61,049 nt of DNA, taken from positions 1 through 61,049 of the forward strand of contig NZ_JAODMP010000070.1 in assembly GCF_025464835.1 (NCBI RefSeq), in the 5' to 3' direction. Made by a program: the position numbers and the translations under genes. The notes beneath the pieces were generated by a model. It made no database searches. It worked only from the letters and a program-made list of their open reading frames with translations, and had not been told where the DNA came from. This document shows, in pieces, positions 1 through 9,843 of the stretch. This DNA comes from Mycetocola sp. Lineage in GTDB: Bacteria; Actinomycetota; Actinomycetes; Actinomycetales; Microbacteriaceae. Position 1 is the first letter of the stretch; every line of letters starts with the position of its first letter.

Positions 1-234
1 GGGCGTCACAACCCGTTCTACGCGAACTACCGCCCGCAGTTCTACTTCCGCACCACGGACGTCACCGGCGTCATCACGCTGCCTGAGGGCACCGAGATGG
101 TCATGCCTGGCGACACCACCGAAATGACCGTTGAGCTGATCCAGCCCATCGCCATGGAAGAAGGCCTCGGCTACGCAATCCGTGAGGGTGGCCGCACCGT
201 CGGTGCCGGCACCGTCACCAAGGTTCTCAAGTAA
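1..234 (+). CDS. tuf: Elongation factor Tu, C-terminal fragment (5' end outside window)
   Basis: The first 77 codons read in frame 1 as the end of EF-Tu, the GTPase that delivers aminoacyl-tRNA to the ribosome. The visible part is beta-barrel domain 3: the stretches [24 protein letters not shown] and the terminal [10 protein letters not shown] followed by TKVLK and TAA are near-invariant in bacterial EF-Tu. The GTPase domain lies upstream of the window. The gene precedes the S10 operon in the usual actinobacterial str-S10 order and is closed by a strong terminator. Identification is secure; only the missing 5' part is unknown. Confidence 0.98.
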   Translation, partial: GRHNPFYANYRPQFYFRTTDVTGVITLPEGTEMVMPGDTTEMTVELIQPIAMEEGLGYAIREGGRTVGAGTVTKVLK

Positions 235-255
235 CACGAACCTGTAGCTCCTGAG

Positions 256-286
256 AAGGGCCCGGCCAAACGGCCGGGCCCTTTTT
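256..286 (+). terminator. Rho-independent terminator of tuf
   Basis: A perfect 12-bp stem (256-267 with 272-283) has a 4-nt AAAC loop and runs into a T tract at 282-286. It lies 22 nt after the tuf stop codon, so transcription of the str operon should end here and the S10 operon should need its own promoter. Confidence 0.9.
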
Positions 287-877
287 GCGTGCCGGTGGGG
301 GCCACCCGAACTGGGGGAGCGGTTGCCCGCCAAAAAGGATGTGAAGAAACCTCAGGTCTGGCAGTCTGTAGTGAGCCGTGACGACACCCCTCGGTCACGA
401 CCACCGGCGGCCCCACCCCCCCTCAAGGGGCCGCCGGCTGGGGCTCGCTCAGCGTCCCGCGCCAGGGTCAGCCCGCCGATCTCAGGCGGGGAAAGTAAGT
501 GCCCTGGCGCGACACGCCCGGGTTGCACAATGGCTCTCTTTCTGTCAGACTGCTCTAGTTCAACATTTCTCGTGCGTGCCTCCGTGCCGCCCGGGAATCA
601 CTGCCAGGCAGTGCATAGGTCACGTTCGAAATCGAGCAAGTAAACCTAGGCCGCGGGCAGCAGAACATCGACTTGGTCGACAATCCCAACACTGGCTCAG
701 GCCGCAATCGCAGGGTATCTCTGCGTGCGCGAGACGGGCCGGCACAGGGACGGCGGCAAAGACTTGACAGTAAAACAGTGGTGCGACAGCAAGTAGTGCC
801 CAGCGTTGTCCTCAACGCTAAGAAGCGCGTCCAATGCGAAGGAATTCGTAAGACGCAAGACAGAGAGCGAGTCAAAA
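287..877 (+). promoter_or_regulatory. Gene-free structured leader upstream of the S10 operon
   Basis: About 590 bp without a credible gene; open frames here look like composition artefacts. It holds a perfect 11-bp hairpin (404-414 with 427-437), then a two-way folded element with a 10-bp outer stem (458-467 with 502-511) enclosing a 6-bp hairpin (472-477 with 485-490), and a small 7-bp hairpin (802-808 with 813-819). A TTGACA at 764-769 resembles a -35 box, but no good -10 follows at normal spacing. It is presumably the promoter and leader of the S10 operon; which part is transcribed cannot be told from sequence. Confidence 0.5.
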
Positions 878-1186
878 ATGGCGGGACAAAAGATCCGCAT
901 TCGACTTAAGTCATATGACCACGAGGTCATTGACACCTCGGCGCGCAAGATCGTCGACACGGTAACCCGCGCGGGTGCCACGGTTGTCGGCCCGGTGCCG
1001 CTGCCGACGGAGAAGAACGTGGTGTGTGTCATCCGTTCTCCCCACAAGTACAAGGACAGCCGGGAGCACTTCGAAATGCGCACCCACAAGCGTCTGATCG
1101 ACATCATTGACCCGACGCCGAAGGCCGTCGACTCGCTCATGCGACTCGACCTGCCGGCCGACGTCAACATCGAGATCAAGCTCTGA
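878..1186 (+). CDS. rpsJ: 30S ribosomal protein S10
   Basis: A 102-aa protein beginning [17 protein letters not shown], the classic S10 start; the family length is about 100-105. The frame is open upstream to 806, but ATG at 878 matches the conserved N-terminus. S10 lies in the 30S head and, as NusE, also takes part in antitermination complexes with NusB. It is the first gene of the S10 operon and is followed 23 nt later by rplC. Confidence 0.98.
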   Translation: MAGQKIRIRLKSYDHEVIDTSARKIVDTVTRAGATVVGPVPLPTEKNVVCVIRSPHKYKDSREHFEMRTHKRLIDIIDPTPKAVDSLMRLDLPADVNIEIKL

Positions 1187-1209
1187 GCTGGATAGGGACA
1201 AGGGAACGT

Positions 1210-1866
1210 ATGTCTATTCAGAATAAGACCAGCAAGGGTCTGCTCGGCAAGAAGCTTGGCATGACCCAGGTCTGGGACGAGAACAACAAGCTCGTGCCAG
1301 TGACCGTTATCGAGATCACCCCGAACGTCGTGACGCAGATTCGCACGCCCGAGGTCGACGGCTACAACGCGGTTCAGATCGCCTATGGCCAGATCGACCC
1401 GCGCAAGGTGAACAAGCCGGACGCAGGACACTTCGACAAGGCAGGCGTCACGCCTCGCCGTCACGTCACCGAGGTCCGTACCGCTGACGCCGGCGACTAC
1501 AGCGCCGGCCAGGAGCTCACCGTTGATGGCACTTTCGAAGCCGGCCAGAAGGTCGACGTCGTCGGAACCAGCAAGGGTAAGGGTTTCGCCGGTGTCATGA
1601 AGCGCCACAACTTCAAGGGTGTTTCCGCATCCCACGGTGCGCACCGCAACCACCGCAAGCCCGGTTCCATCGGTGCTTCGTCGACCCCGAGCCGTGTCTT
1701 CAAGGGCATGCGCATGGCCGGTCGCATGGGTGGAGAGCGCGTCACCGTGCTCAACCTGCACGTCCACTCGGTTGACGCCGAAAAGGGCCTGCTGCTCGTC
1801 AAGGGTGCCGTTCCCGGCGCTCGTGGCCGCATCGTTTTCGTCCGTAACGCAGTGAAGGGAGCGTAG
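1210..1866 (+). CDS. rplC: 50S ribosomal protein L3
   Basis: A 218-aa protein with the L3 pattern: N-terminal [13 protein letters not shown], then a central extended loop rich in G, H and R (around residues 125-160, [17 protein letters not shown] and [12 protein letters not shown]) that reaches towards the peptidyl-transferase centre. Length fits the family (205-220). L3 is an early 23S-binding assembly protein. An AAGGGA ribosome site lies just upstream of the ATG. Second gene of the S10 operon, 4 nt before rplD. Confidence 0.98.
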   Translation: MSIQNKTSKGLLGKKLGMTQVWDENNKLVPVTVIEITPNVVTQIRTPEVDGYNAVQIAYGQIDPRKVNKPDAGHFDKAGVTPRRHVTEVRTADAGDYSAGQELTVDGTFEAGQKVDVVGTSKGKGFAGVMKRHNFKGVSASHGAHRNHRKPGSIGASSTPSRVFKGMRMAGRMGGERVTVLNLHVHSVDAEKGLLLVKGAVPGARGRIVFVRNAVKGA

Positions 1867-1870
1867 TTAG

Positions 1871-2569
1871 ATGACCGACGCAACTAGCACCGCAACGCTC
1901 GACGTTCTCGACACCAAGGGCAACAAGTCCGGCACTGTCGAACTGCCCGCCGAGTTGTTCGACGCAGTGACCAACGTTCCGCTGATCCACCAGGTCGTTG
2001 TGGCGCAGCTCGCTGCGGCACGCCAGGGAACCCACAAGACCAAGCGTCGTGGCGAGGTTTCCGGTGCAGGCCGCAAGCCGTTCAAGCAGAAGGGAACCGG
2101 TCGCGCTCGTCAGGGCTCCATCCGTGCCCCTCAGATGACCGGTGGTGGCATCGTCCACGGGCCGCAGCCGCGTGACTACTCGCAGCGCACCCCCAAGAAG
2201 ATGATCGCCGCCGCATTGCGCGGAGCGCTCTCCGACCGGGCCCGCGGCGCACGTATCCACGTCGTCGAAACCCTCGTGATCGCTGAAGAGCGCGTCACGA
2301 AGGCCGCCGTGGACTACCTGGCCACCATCGCCACCTCTCCTCACGTGCTCGTCGTTCTCGAACGCGCCGACGTTGAGAGCTACAAGGCGGTTCGCAACAT
2401 CCCAACCGTTCACGTCATCAACTATGACCAGCTGAACGCCTACGACGTGCTTGTGGCAGACGACATCGTCTTCACCAAGGCAGCCTTCGACGCTTTCGTC
2501 GCCGGCCCCGCCAAGGGCAAGTCGGTCACGGCTGTCGCTTCGTCTGCTGACGTCACTGAGGAGGCCTAG
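1871..2569 (+). CDS. rplD: 50S ribosomal protein L4
   Basis: A 232-aa protein of the L4/L1e family. The conserved exit-tunnel loop is recognisable around residues 55-100 ([32 protein letters not shown], then PRDYS). It is longer than the usual 200-210 aa because of a short N-terminal addition and an Ala-rich C-terminus ending in an acidic stretch. In enteric bacteria L4 represses its own operon; whether that holds here is not visible. Lies 2 nt before rplW. Confidence 0.98.
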   Translation: MTDATSTATLDVLDTKGNKSGTVELPAELFDAVTNVPLIHQVVVAQLAAARQGTHKTKRRGEVSGAGRKPFKQKGTGRARQGSIRAPQMTGGGIVHGPQPRDYSQRTPKKMIAAALRGALSDRARGARIHVVETLVIAEERVTKAAVDYLATIATSPHVLVVLERADVESYKAVRNIPTVHVINYDQLNAYDVLVADDIVFTKAAFDAFVAGPAKGKSVTAVASSADVTEEA

Positions 2570-2571
2570 CC

Positions 2572-2871
2572 ATGACCAGCATCAACAAGGACCCGCGCGA
2601 CGTCATCATCTCGCCGGTTGTTTCAGAGAAGAGCTACGGCTTGATCGATGAGGGTAAGTACACCTTTGTCGTCGACCCGCGTGCCAACAAGACCGAGATC
2701 AAGCTCGCCATCGAGAAGATCTTCAAGGTCGAGGTGGCTTCGGTCAACACTCTGAACCGCACTGGCAAGACCCGTCGTACCAAGTTCGGGATCGGCAAGC
2801 GCAAGGACACCAAGCGCGCCATCGTGACGCTCAAATCCGGTTCCATCGACATCTTCACGGCTGTCGGCTAG
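2572..2871 (+). CDS. rplW: 50S ribosomal protein L23
   Basis: A 99-aa protein with the L23 signature near the N-terminus ([13 protein letters not shown]) and the extended loop [19 protein letters not shown]23 sits beside the tunnel exit and is a docking site for trigger factor and SRP. A GGAGG site inside the rplD stop region serves its ATG. Length is normal. Confidence 0.98.
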   Translation: MTSINKDPRDVIISPVVSEKSYGLIDEGKYTFVVDPRANKTEIKLAIEKIFKVEVASVNTLNRTGKTRRTKFGIGKRKDTKRAIVTLKSGSIDIFTAVG

Positions 2872-2888
2872 GAGCGTAAGGAAAAACT

Positions 2889-3728
2889 ATGGCTATTCGT
2901 AAGTACAAGCCCACGACCCCAGGTCGCCGTGGATCGAGCGTTGCTGATTTCGCTGAAATCACGCGTTCGACCCCCGAGAAGTCGCTGCTGCGGCCGCTCT
3001 CGAAGACCGGTGGTCGTAACAACCAGGGCCGCATCACGACCCGTCACATCGGTGGTGGCCACAAGCGCCAGTACCGCGTTATCGACTTCCGTCGTAACGA
3101 CAAGGACGGCGTCAACGCCCGCGTCGCTCACATCGAGTACGACCCCAACCGCACGGCGCGCATCGCGCTCCTGCACTTCGTTGATGGCACCAAGCGCTAC
3201 ATCCTCGCTCCCAACAAGCTCTCACAGGGCGATGTTGTCGAGTCGGGCGCCGGCGCTGACATCAAGCCGGGCAACAACCTGCCGCTGAAGAACATCCCGA
3301 CGGGTACCGTCATCCACGCAATCGAATTGCGTCCGGGTGGAGGCGCCAAGATGGCTCGTTCCGCAGGTGCATCGGTTCGTCTCGTCGCCAAGGATGGCAT
3401 CTACGCGCAGCTCCGTCTGCCGTCCGGTGAGATCCGCAACGTCGACGCACGCTGCCGCGCCACGATCGGCGAGGTCGGCAACGCCGAGCAGTCGAACATC
3501 AACTGGGGAAAGGCCGGCCGCAAGCGTTGGAAGGGCGTTCGCCCGACCGTCCGCGGTGTCGCCATGAACCCGGTCGACCACCCACACGGTGGTGGTGAGG
3601 GCAAGACCTCCGGTGGACGCCACCCGGTCAGCCCGTGGGGCCAGAAAGAAGGCCGCACCCGCCACCCGAACAAGGAAAGCGACAAGCTCATCGTTCGTCG
3701 CCGCACCGCCACCAAGAAGCGTAAGTAG
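2889..3728 (+). CDS. rplB: 50S ribosomal protein L2
   Basis: A 279-aa protein with canonical L2 features: N-terminal [13 protein letters not shown], an RNA-binding OB domain, an SH3-like domain, and the invariant C-terminal [15 protein letters not shown] with the His involved in peptidyl-transferase centre architecture. L2 is one of the primary 23S binders and helps join the subunits. A strong AGGAGCGTAAGGA ribosome site precedes the start. Length is that of the family. Confidence 0.99.
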   Translation: MAIRKYKPTTPGRRGSSVADFAEITRSTPEKSLLRPLSKTGGRNNQGRITTRHIGGGHKRQYRVIDFRRNDKDGVNARVAHIEYDPNRTARIALLHFVDGTKRYILAPNKLSQGDVVESGAGADIKPGNNLPLKNIPTGTVIHAIELRPGGGAKMARSAGASVRLVAKDGIYAQLRLPSGEIRNVDARCRATIGEVGNAEQSNINWGKAGRKRWKGVRPTVRGVAMNPVDHPHGGGEGKTSGGRHPVSPWGQKEGRTRHPNKESDKLIVRRRTATKKRK

Positions 3729-3740
3729 GAGTTGTAGAAG

Positions 3741-4022
3741 ATGCCACGCAGTCTTAAGAAGGGCCCCTTCGTTGATGACCACCTGCTCCGCAAGGTGGTT
3801 CGCGCGAACGAGGCCAAGAGCAAGAACGTCATCAAGACCTGGTCGCGCCGTTCGATGATCGTCCCGGCAATGCTGGGACACACCATCGCGGTGCACGACG
3901 GTCGCAAGCACATCCCGGTGTTCGTCACCGAGACGATGGTCGGGCACAAGCTCGGCGAGTTTGCACCCACCCGCACCTTCCGTGGACACGTGAAGGATGA
4001 CAAGAAGGGTCGTCGCCGCTAA
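3741..4022 (+). CDS. rpsS: 30S ribosomal protein S19
   Basis: A 93-aa protein starting [19 protein letters not shown], with [21 protein letters not shown] and [14 protein letters not shown], the invariant S19 blocks. S19 packs against S13 in the head of the 30S subunit and contacts the A-site finger. Length matches the family exactly. It is followed 25 nt later by rplV. Confidence 0.98.
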   Translation: MPRSLKKGPFVDDHLLRKVVRANEAKSKNVIKTWSRRSMIVPAMLGHTIAVHDGRKHIPVFVTETMVGHKLGEFAPTRTFRGHVKDDKKGRRR

Positions 4023-4047
4023 CGCGGTGACGAAAAGGAGGAGAGAA

Positions 4048-4413
4048 ATGGTGGAGTCAGTCGCACGCGTGCGTCACATCCGCGTCACCCCCATGAAGGC
4101 CCGCCGCGTCGTCAACATGATCCGCGGAAAGCAGGCCGCTGAGGCCCTGGCCATTCTGAAGTTCGCACCGCAGGGTGCGTCAGAACCCGTCTACAAGCTG
4201 GTCGCCTCTGCCATCGCGAACGCTCGCGTCAAGGCAGACAAAGACAACCAGTTCCTGGACGAGCAGGACCTGTACATCGCCAAGGCATTCGTTGACGAGG
4301 GCGCGACCCTCAAGCGTTTCCAGCCGCGTGCCCAGGGCCGCGCATTCCAGATTCTGAAGCGCACCAGCCACATCACTGTTGTGCTCGCCACTCCTGAGGA
4401 GGGTACGAAGTAA
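4048..4413 (+). CDS. rplV: 50S ribosomal protein L22
   Basis: A 121-aa protein with the L22 pattern [20 protein letters not shown] near the start and the beta-hairpin tip region rich in K and R ([19 protein letters not shown]) that lines the exit tunnel. The ATG at 4048 is chosen because AAAGGAGGAG ends 6 nt upstream and the homologous N-terminus begins here; the frame is open further 5' but overlaps rpsS. The stop overlaps the rpsC start by one base (TAATG), implying translational coupling. Confidence 0.97.
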   Translation: MVESVARVRHIRVTPMKARRVVNMIRGKQAAEALAILKFAPQGASEPVYKLVASAIANARVKADKDNQFLDEQDLYIAKAFVDEGATLKRFQPRAQGRAFQILKRTSHITVVLATPEEGTK

Positions 4414-5168
4414 TGGGTCAGAAAGTAAACCCGTACGGCTTCCGCCTCGGCATCACCACCGACCACGTGTCGCGTTGGTTTGCCGACAGCACCAAGCCGG
4501 GCCAGCGTTACAGCGACTATGTCGCCGAGGACGTCAAGATCCGTCGACTGCTTGGCACCTCGCTTGACCGCGCCGGTGTTTCACGCATCGAGATCGAGCG
4601 CACACGTGACCGCGTTCGCGTCGACATTCACACTGCCCGTCCGGGCATCGTGATCGGTCGCCGCGGCGCCGAGGCGGAGCGTATTCGCACCGACCTCGAG
4701 AAGCTCACCGGCAAGCAGATCCAGCTGAACATCCTCGAGGTGAAGAACCCCGAGGCTGACGCTCAGCTGGTCGCGCAGGGCATCGCCGAGCAGCTCTCCG
4801 CACGTGTGGCCTTCCGCCGCGCAATGCGTAAGGGATTGCAGGGCGCCCAGCGCACGTCCACCGTCAAGGGTGTCCGCATCCAGGTCTCCGGCCGCCTCGG
4901 CGGCGCCGAGATGAGCCGTTCCGAGTTCTACCGTGAAGGCCGTGTGCCGCTGCACACCCTCCGCGCGAACATCGACTACGGCTTCTACGAGGCGAAGACC
5001 ACCTTCGGCCGCATCGGCGTGAAGGTCTGGATCTACAAGGGCGACATCACCAACAAGGAACTCGCTCGCGAGCAGGCCAACGCCAAGTCGACCCGCCCAG
5101 AGCGTAGCGACCGTCCGCGTCGTGCCCCTCGTGCAGAGGCTCCCGTCGCAGAAGGGGCAAGCGCCTAA
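4413..5168 (+). CDS. rpsC: 30S ribosomal protein S3
   Basis: A 251-aa protein: N-terminal [13 protein letters not shown], a KH domain with GIVIGRRG at residues 78-85, and the C-terminal S3 domain with [10 protein letters not shown] and [13 protein letters not shown]3 forms part of the mRNA entry site with S4 and S5. The body ends near residue 215; the last 35 or so residues are a low-complexity tail rich in R, P and A. It overlaps rplV by one base (TAATG). Confidence 0.98.
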   Translation: MGQKVNPYGFRLGITTDHVSRWFADSTKPGQRYSDYVAEDVKIRRLLGTSLDRAGVSRIEIERTRDRVRVDIHTARPGIVIGRRGAEAERIRTDLEKLTGKQIQLNILEVKNPEADAQLVAQGIAEQLSARVAFRRAMRKGLQGAQRTSTVKGVRIQVSGRLGGAEMSRSEFYREGRVPLHTLRANIDYGFYEAKTTFGRIGVKVWIYKGDITNKELAREQANAKSTRPERSDRPRRAPRAEAPVAEGASA

Positions 5169-5170
5169 TC

Positions 5171-5590
5171 ATGCTTATTCCACGTCGAGTCAAGCACCGC
5201 AAGCAGCACCGTCCCCACCGCACTGGCCAGGCCACCGGTGGAACCGTTGTCAGCTTCGGCGAGTACGGCATCCAGGCCCTCACACCCGCTTATGTGACCA
5301 ACCGTCAGATCGAGTCCGCTCGTATCGCCATGACGCGTCACATCAAGCGTGGTGGAAAGGTGTGGATCAACATCTACCCCGACCGTCCGCTCACGAAGAA
5401 GCCTGCTGAAACCCGCATGGGTTCCGGTAAGGGTTCGCCCGAGTGGTGGGTCGCGAACGTCAAGCCCGGCCGTGTGCTCTTCGAGGTCGCCGGCGTCTCC
5501 GAGACGCTGGCCCGCGAAGCACTCACCCGTGCAATCCACAAGCTGCCTCTCAAGGCACGCATCATCAAGCGCGAGGAGGGCGACGCATAA
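5171..5590 (+). CDS. rplP: 50S ribosomal protein L16
   Basis: A 139-aa protein starting [15 protein letters not shown], with the L16 blocks [19 protein letters not shown] and [19 protein letters not shown]16 organises the A-site tRNA elbow and central protuberance of the 50S subunit. Standard length. Its TAA overlaps the rpmC ATG by one base. Confidence 0.98.
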   Translation: MLIPRRVKHRKQHRPHRTGQATGGTVVSFGEYGIQALTPAYVTNRQIESARIAMTRHIKRGGKVWINIYPDRPLTKKPAETRMGSGKGSPEWWVANVKPGRVLFEVAGVSETLAREALTRAIHKLPLKARIIKREEGDA

Positions 5591-5913
5591 TGGCGATCGG
5601 TTCCAAGGAGCTCACCCCCGTTGAGCTCGACACATTTGAAGACGAACGTCTTGTCGACGAACTGCGCAAGGCCAAGGAAGAGCTGTTCAACCTGCGCTTC
5701 CAGGCCGCTACCGGCCAGCTCGAGACCCACGGCCGCCTGCGCGCCGTGAAGCGCGACATCTCTCGCATCTACACGATCATCCGTGAGCGCGAGCTCGGCA
5801 TCCGGGCCACCCCGGTTGTCGCTGAGGTGCCTGCCAAGGCTGCGAAGAAAACCAAGAAGAAGGATGCCGCGGTTGACGCAGCACCCGAAACCGAGACTGA
5901 GGAGGCCAAGTAA
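5590..5913 (+). CDS. rpmC: 50S ribosomal protein L29, with C-terminal extension
   Basis: A 107-aa protein. Residues 1-70 are standard L29 ([14 protein letters not shown], then [19 protein letters not shown]), two antiparallel helices beside the tunnel exit next to L23. The remaining part is a low-complexity tail, first rich in K and A, then acidic, roughly 35 residues beyond the usual 65-75. The start is the ATG overlapping the rplP stop; the frame continues upstream only as a shadow of rplP. Confidence 0.96.
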   Translation: MAIGSKELTPVELDTFEDERLVDELRKAKEELFNLRFQAATGQLETHGRLRAVKRDISRIYTIIRERELGIRATPVVAEVPAKAAKKTKKKDAAVDAAPETETEEAK

Positions 5914-6227
5914 TGGCTAAGCCTGACGCTAAGAGCGCAGCACCCGAGGTCGCCGCAGTAGAGGCCCAGGCCGTTGTTCGTGGCTACCGCAAGACCGTAC
6001 GTGGCTACGTCATCAGCGACCGCATGGATAAAACCATCGTCGTTGAGGTCGAAGACCGCGTGAAGCACCCGCTGTACGGCAAGGTCATCCGCCGCACCTC
6101 CAAGAGGAAGGTGCACGACGAGCTCAACGCCGCCGGCATCGGTGACCTCGTTGTAATCAGTGAGACCCGTCCGCTGAGCGCTACCAAGCGCTGGCGCCTG
6201 GTCGAGATCCTCGAGAAGGCCAAGTAA
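5913..6227 (+). CDS. rpsQ: 30S ribosomal protein S17
   Basis: A 104-aa protein whose body begins near residue 22 ([25 protein letters not shown]), with the OB-fold S17 core [13 protein letters not shown] and [16 protein letters not shown]. The first 20 residues are an extra Ala-rich leader compared with the 80-90 aa family norm. S17 is a primary 16S binder. It overlaps rpmC by one base (TAATG). Confidence 0.97.
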   Translation: MAKPDAKSAAPEVAAVEAQAVVRGYRKTVRGYVISDRMDKTIVVEVEDRVKHPLYGKVIRRTSKRKVHDELNAAGIGDLVVISETRPLSATKRWRLVEILEKAK

Positions 6228-6261
6228 GCCTCGCGGCTTGCTTGTCATAAGGAGTTAGAAA

Positions 6262-6630
6262 ATGCTTCAGCAGGAATCCCGAGTAAAGGTCGCCGACAAC
6301 ACCGGCGCCAAGGAGCTTCTCACCATCCGTGTTCTCGGTGGATCAGGCCGTCGTTACGCCAGCCTCGGCGACACGATCGTCGCGACGGTCAAGGACGCGA
6401 TCCCCGGTGGGAACGTCAAGAAGGGTGACGTCGTCAAGGCGGTCATCGTTCGCACCAAGAAGGAGGTCCGTCGTCCGGACGGCTCCTACATCAAGTTCGA
6501 TGAGAACGCAGCAGTGATTTTGAAGAACGACGGCGACCCCCGCGGTACCCGTATCTTCGGACCGGTCGGTCGTGAGCTTCGCGACAAGAAGTTCATGAAG
6601 ATCGTCTCGCTGGCACCGGAGGTTATTTAG
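6262..6630 (+). CDS. rplN: 50S ribosomal protein L14
   Basis: A 122-aa protein with exact family length. Diagnostic blocks are [37 protein letters not shown], and the C-terminal [19 protein letters not shown] type ending. L14 binds 23S rRNA near the subunit bridge with 16S helix 14. An AAGGAG site lies upstream of the ATG; it begins the classic spc segment of the fused operon. Confidence 0.98.
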   Translation: MLQQESRVKVADNTGAKELLTIRVLGGSGRRYASLGDTIVATVKDAIPGGNVKKGDVVKAVIVRTKKEVRRPDGSYIKFDENAAVILKNDGDPRGTRIFGPVGRELRDKKFMKIVSLAPEVI

Positions 6631-6632
6631 TC

Positions 6633-6992
6633 ATGGCGAAGATCAAAAAGGGCGACCTCGTCCAGGTCATCTCAGGCCCGACCCAGGCTCGCGGCGGTTC
6701 ACGCGGCAAGCAGGGTCGTGTCATCGAGGTGCTGGTCGAGAAGAACCGCGTCATCGTTGAAGGCGTCAACTACGTCACGAAGCACGTCCGTCAGGGACAG
6801 AGCCAGCGTGGAACAAAGACTGGTGGCATTGAAACCCACGAGGCTCCGATCCACATCTCGAACGTGGCGCTCGTTGACCCGGAGACCAAGAAGCCGACTC
6901 GCGTCGGTCACCGTAATGAGCAAGTAACGAAGAACGGCGTCACCAAGACGGTCCGCGTTCGTTACGCCAAGAAGTCAGGTAAGGACCTCTAA
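6633..6992 (+). CDS. rplX: 50S ribosomal protein L24
   Basis: A 119-aa protein with an N-terminal KOW motif ([11 protein letters not shown] and GKQGRVIEV) and the L24 block [15 protein letters not shown], followed by [21 protein letters not shown]24 initiates 50S assembly and lies near the tunnel exit. Length is slightly above the 100-110 aa average. The TAA overlaps the rplE start by one base. Confidence 0.98.
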   Translation: MAKIKKGDLVQVISGPTQARGGSRGKQGRVIEVLVEKNRVIVEGVNYVTKHVRQGQSQRGTKTGGIETHEAPIHISNVALVDPETKKPTRVGHRNEQVTKNGVTKTVRVRYAKKSGKDL

Positions 6993-7579
6993 TGACTGAC
7001 ACGGCAGTGGCGGCTGGCAAAATCCAGCCCCGCCTCAAGCAGAAGTACAAGGCAGAAATCCAGGAGCAGCTGCTCAAGGAACTCGGCCTGACCAACGTGC
7101 ACCAGATCCCGACGCTCACCAAGATCGTCGTGAACATGGGTGTCGGCGAGGCAGCCCGCGACGGCAAGATCATCGATGGCGCCGTCGCCGACCTGACCAA
7201 GATCACCGGTCAGAAGCCGCAGATCACGAAGGCCCGCAAGTCGATCGCACAGTTCAAACTGCGTGAAGGACAGCCCATCGGAACCCACGTCACGCTTCGT
7301 GGAGACCGCATGTGGGAGTTCCTCGACCGCCTGCTGAGCCTCGCGCTTCCTCGTATCCGCGACTTCCGCGGCCTGAGCCCGAAGCAGTTCGACGGCTCGG
7401 GTAACTACACCTTCGGTCTGACCGAGCAGTCGATGTTCCACGAAATCGACCAGGACAAGATCGACCGTGTCCGCGGTATGGATATCACGGTCGTCACGAC
7501 CGCGAAGACCGACGAACAGGGTCGTGCGCTGCTCAAGGCGCTCGGCTTCCCGTTCAAGACAGCGGAAAACCAGGCGTAG
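6992..7579 (+). CDS. rplE: 50S ribosomal protein L5
   Basis: A 195-aa protein with the L5 blocks [55 protein letters not shown] and [15 protein letters not shown]5 forms the central protuberance with 5S rRNA and contacts the P-site tRNA. The N-terminus is slightly extended. Usually rpsN follows; here a 241-bp non-coding gap follows instead. Confidence 0.98.
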   Translation: MTDTAVAAGKIQPRLKQKYKAEIQEQLLKELGLTNVHQIPTLTKIVVNMGVGEAARDGKIIDGAVADLTKITGQKPQITKARKSIAQFKLREGQPIGTHVTLRGDRMWEFLDRLLSLALPRIRDFRGLSPKQFDGSGNYTFGLTEQSMFHEIDQDKIDRVRGMDITVVTTAKTDEQGRALLKALGFPFKTAENQA

Positions 7580-7820
7580 TCCACGCACTCAGCAAAGTAA
7601 CGGTATATTAGGTCGGTTGCTTGCAGCCGGTTTCGTGCCGCGCACAACTGAAGAACTTGATCGCCAGCGGCGCCGGTCAGCCCTTTCCTCGTGAATCGGC
7701 TGACCGGCGCACTGTGGCGAGAAAGATCAGGGGGGCGGAGCATCCGCTTCACCCCTAACCACCACAGGTCGTCATTCGTGTAACGGGTGAACGAAACCTG
7801 GTGATCGAAGGAAATCACAC
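7580..7820 (+). promoter_or_regulatory. Structured gap between rplE and rpsH, where rpsN is expected
   Basis: No frame here resembles S14: there is no run of basic residues nor the Zn ribbon with CxxC pairs. Instead there is a perfect 13-bp stem (7670-7682 with 7698-7710) around a 15-nt loop, then a small stem (7735-7739 with 7743-7747) and further partial pairings up to the rpsH ribosome site. The first stem lacks a T tract, so simple termination is unlikely. A regulatory or RNA-processing role is an inference. Confidence 0.55.
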
Positions 7821-8219
7821 ATGACAATGACAGATCCGGTCGCAGACATGCTGACCAGACTGCGCAACGCGAACTCGGCACACCACGAAACCGTGTCGAT
7901 GCCGCACTCGAAGCTCAAGTCGCACATCGCCGACATCCTCACCTCAGAGGGCTACATCTCCGGCTGGGAAGTTGCAGACGCTCGCGTCGGCCAGACCCTG
8001 ACCCTGAACCTCAAGTTCGGCCCGAACCGCGAACGCTCCATCGTGGGCATCAAGCGCGTTTCCAAGCCCGGCCTCCGTGTCTACGCAAAGTCGACGGAGA
8101 TCCCCAAGGTTCTCGGTGGCCTCGGCGTCGCCATCCTGTCCACCTCCTCCGGTCTGCTCACCGACCGTCAGGCTGAGAAGAAGGGCGTAGGTGGGGAAGT
8201 CCTCGCCTACGTGTGGTAG
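7821..8219 (+). CDS. rpsH: 30S ribosomal protein S8
   Basis: A 132-aa protein, the exact family length, starting [18 protein letters not shown] and ending with [28 protein letters not shown], both invariant for S8. An in-frame ATG two codons downstream is an equally possible start; AAGGAAAT lies upstream. S8 binds the central domain of 16S rRNA and in enteric bacteria represses the spc operon by binding its mRNA, which makes the structured region just upstream notable. Confidence 0.98.
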   Translation: MTMTDPVADMLTRLRNANSAHHETVSMPHSKLKSHIADILTSEGYISGWEVADARVGQTLTLNLKFGPNRERSIVGIKRVSKPGLRVYAKSTEIPKVLGGLGVAILSTSSGLLTDRQAEKKGVGGEVLAYVW

Positions 8220-8225
8220 CCACAA

Positions 8226-8762
8226 ATGTCGCGTATTGGAAGACTTCCCATTGAGATCCCCGCAGGCGTCACCGTCGCGGTTGACGGCTCCGTCGTCAAG
8301 GTCGTGGGCCCGAAGGGCGAGCTGACGCTCACCGTCGCCAGCCCGATCGAGGCCAAGGTCGAGGACGGCCAGGTTCTGGTCACCCGTCCGGACGACGAGC
8401 GTGAATCGCGCTCCCTGCACGGGCTCACCCGTACTCTCATCAGCAACCAGATCATCGGCGTCACCCAGGGCTACACCAAGGGCCTCGAAGTCGTCGGAAC
8501 CGGTTACCGTGTGGCACAGAAGGGCAGCTCAGTCGAGTTCGCTCTCGGTTTCTCCCACCCGGTCCTGATCGACCCGCCTGCCGGCATCACGCTCACCGTT
8601 GAGGGCAACAACAAGCTCACGGTGTCCGGGATCGACAAGCAGGCCGTCGGCGAGGCTGCTGCCAACATCCGTAAGATTCGCAAGCCTGAGCCCTACAAGG
8701 GCAAGGGTGTGCGTTACGCCGGCGAGATCGTTCGCCGCAAGGCCGGAAAGGCTGGTAAGTAA
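8226..8762 (+). CDS. rplF: 50S ribosomal protein L6
   Basis: A 178-aa protein with L6 hallmarks: [17 protein letters not shown], the internal repeat of two alpha/beta folds, and the C-terminal signature [17 protein letters not shown]6 lies near the GTPase-associated region and sarcin-ricin loop. Length is exactly that of the family. The gap to rpsH is 6 nt and to rplR 2 nt. Confidence 0.98.
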   Translation: MSRIGRLPIEIPAGVTVAVDGSVVKVVGPKGELTLTVASPIEAKVEDGQVLVTRPDDERESRSLHGLTRTLISNQIIGVTQGYTKGLEVVGTGYRVAQKGSSVEFALGFSHPVLIDPPAGITLTVEGNNKLTVSGIDKQAVGEAAANIRKIRKPEPYKGKGVRYAGEIVRRKAGKAGK

Positions 8763-8764
8763 CC

Positions 8765-9124
8765 ATGGCCGTAAAGTCCAAGTCGGCTGCCCGTGACCGT
8801 CGTCACGCGCGCCTCCGTAAGAAGATCGACGGAACCGCGGCTCGCCCGCGTCTCGTCGTGACCCGTTCGGCTCGTCACGTATTCGTCCAGGTCGTTGACG
8901 ACAGCAAGGGTTTCACCCTCGCGTCGGCATCCACCCTCGAAGCTGACCTCCGTACCTTTGACGGTGACAAGACCGCCAAAGCCAGGAAGGTCGGTGAGCT
9001 CGTTGCAGAACGCGCAAAGAGCGCCGGCATCGAAGAAGTCGTTTTTGACCGAGGTGGTAACCGGTACGCGGGTCGCGTTGCGGCAATCGCCGAAGGTGCT
9101 CGAGAGGGTGGGTTGAACCTGTGA
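8765..9124 (+). CDS. rplR: 50S ribosomal protein L18
   Basis: A 119-aa protein with the L18 pattern: basic N-terminus [21 protein letters not shown], then [12 protein letters not shown] and the C-terminal [24 protein letters not shown]. It binds 5S rRNA. Its stop TGA is embedded in the GTGA that starts rpsE. Confidence 0.98.
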   Translation: MAVKSKSAARDRRHARLRKKIDGTAARPRLVVTRSARHVFVQVVDDSKGFTLASASTLEADLRTFDGDKTAKARKVGELVAERAKSAGIEEVVFDRGGNRYAGRVAAIAEGAREGGLNL

Positions 9125-9843
9125 GTGAAGCAAGCAAGGTTGAGGCCGTTACCGCGGACCAGCCAGTCGAAAAGCCGGTCGAAACCGCTGCCGGTACCGA
9201 GAGCTCCGGGCGCGTTGACGCACGTGGCGACCGTGGCAGCCGTGGCGGCCGTGGCGAACGTAACCAGGGCCGCGAGCGTAACAGCCGCGACGCTGACAAG
9301 AGCCAGTTCCTCGAGCGCGTTGTCACCATCAACCGTGTTTCCAAGGTTGTCAAGGGTGGCCGTCGCTTCAGCTTCACCGCTCTCGTCGTCGTCGGAGACG
9401 GAAACGGCCTCGTCGGTGTGGGCTACGGCAAGGCACGCGAAGTGCCTCTCGCCATCTCGAAGGGTGTCGAGGAAGCGAAGAAGAACTTCTTCCGCGTTCC
9501 CCGCGTCGGCTCGACCATTCCGCACCCCGTCCAGGGTGAGGCTGCCGCCGGAGTCGTCCTCCTGCGTCCGGCCGCTGCGGGTACCGGTGTTATCGCCGGT
9601 GGTCCTGTCCGCGCCGTGCTCGAGTGCGCAGGCATCCACGACGTCTTGAGCAAGTCGCTCGGTTCGTCCAACACGATCAACATCGTTCACGCCACTGTTA
9701 CGGCGCTGAAGATGCTCGAAGAGCCTCGTGCCGTTGCCGCACGCCGTGGCAAGGAGTACTCCGAGATCGCTCCTGCCAAGCTGCTGCAGGTCGAGGCCGA
9801 GGCTGCTGCCAAGGCTGCGGCTTCCGCAAAGGTAGGTGCCTGA
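9121..9843 (+). CDS. rpsE: 30S ribosomal protein S5, with R/G-rich N-terminal extension
   Basis: A 240-aa protein. The S5 body starts near residue 60 ([21 protein letters not shown]) and shows [18 protein letters not shown] plus the C-terminal [18 protein letters not shown]5 is at the mRNA entry channel and affects fidelity. The first 60 residues are an extra segment, acidic/Ala-rich then R/G/N-rich, beyond the usual 165-200 aa. GTG is the start, overlapping the rplR stop (GTGA). Confidence 0.97.
   Translation: MSEASKVEAVTADQPVEKPVETAAGTESSGRVDARGDRGSRGGRGERNQGRERNSRDADKSQFLERVVTINRVSKVVKGGRRFSFTALVVVGDGNGLVGVGYGKAREVPLAISKGVEEAKKNFFRVPRVGSTIPHPVQGEAAAGVVLLRPAAAGTGVIAGGPVRAVLECAGIHDVLSKSLGSSNTINIVHATVTALKMLEEPRAVAARRGKEYSEIAPAKLLQVEAEAAAKAAASAKVGA

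Noticed and set aside
764-769. TTGACA as the -35 of the S10 promoter
   Set aside because: No acceptable -10 lies 16-19 nt downstream; kept only as a remark in the leader entry.
7580-7820. A small rpsN gene hidden between rplE and rpsH
   Set aside because: All frames read by eye lack S14 motifs and Zn-binding Cys pairs, and are interrupted by stops.
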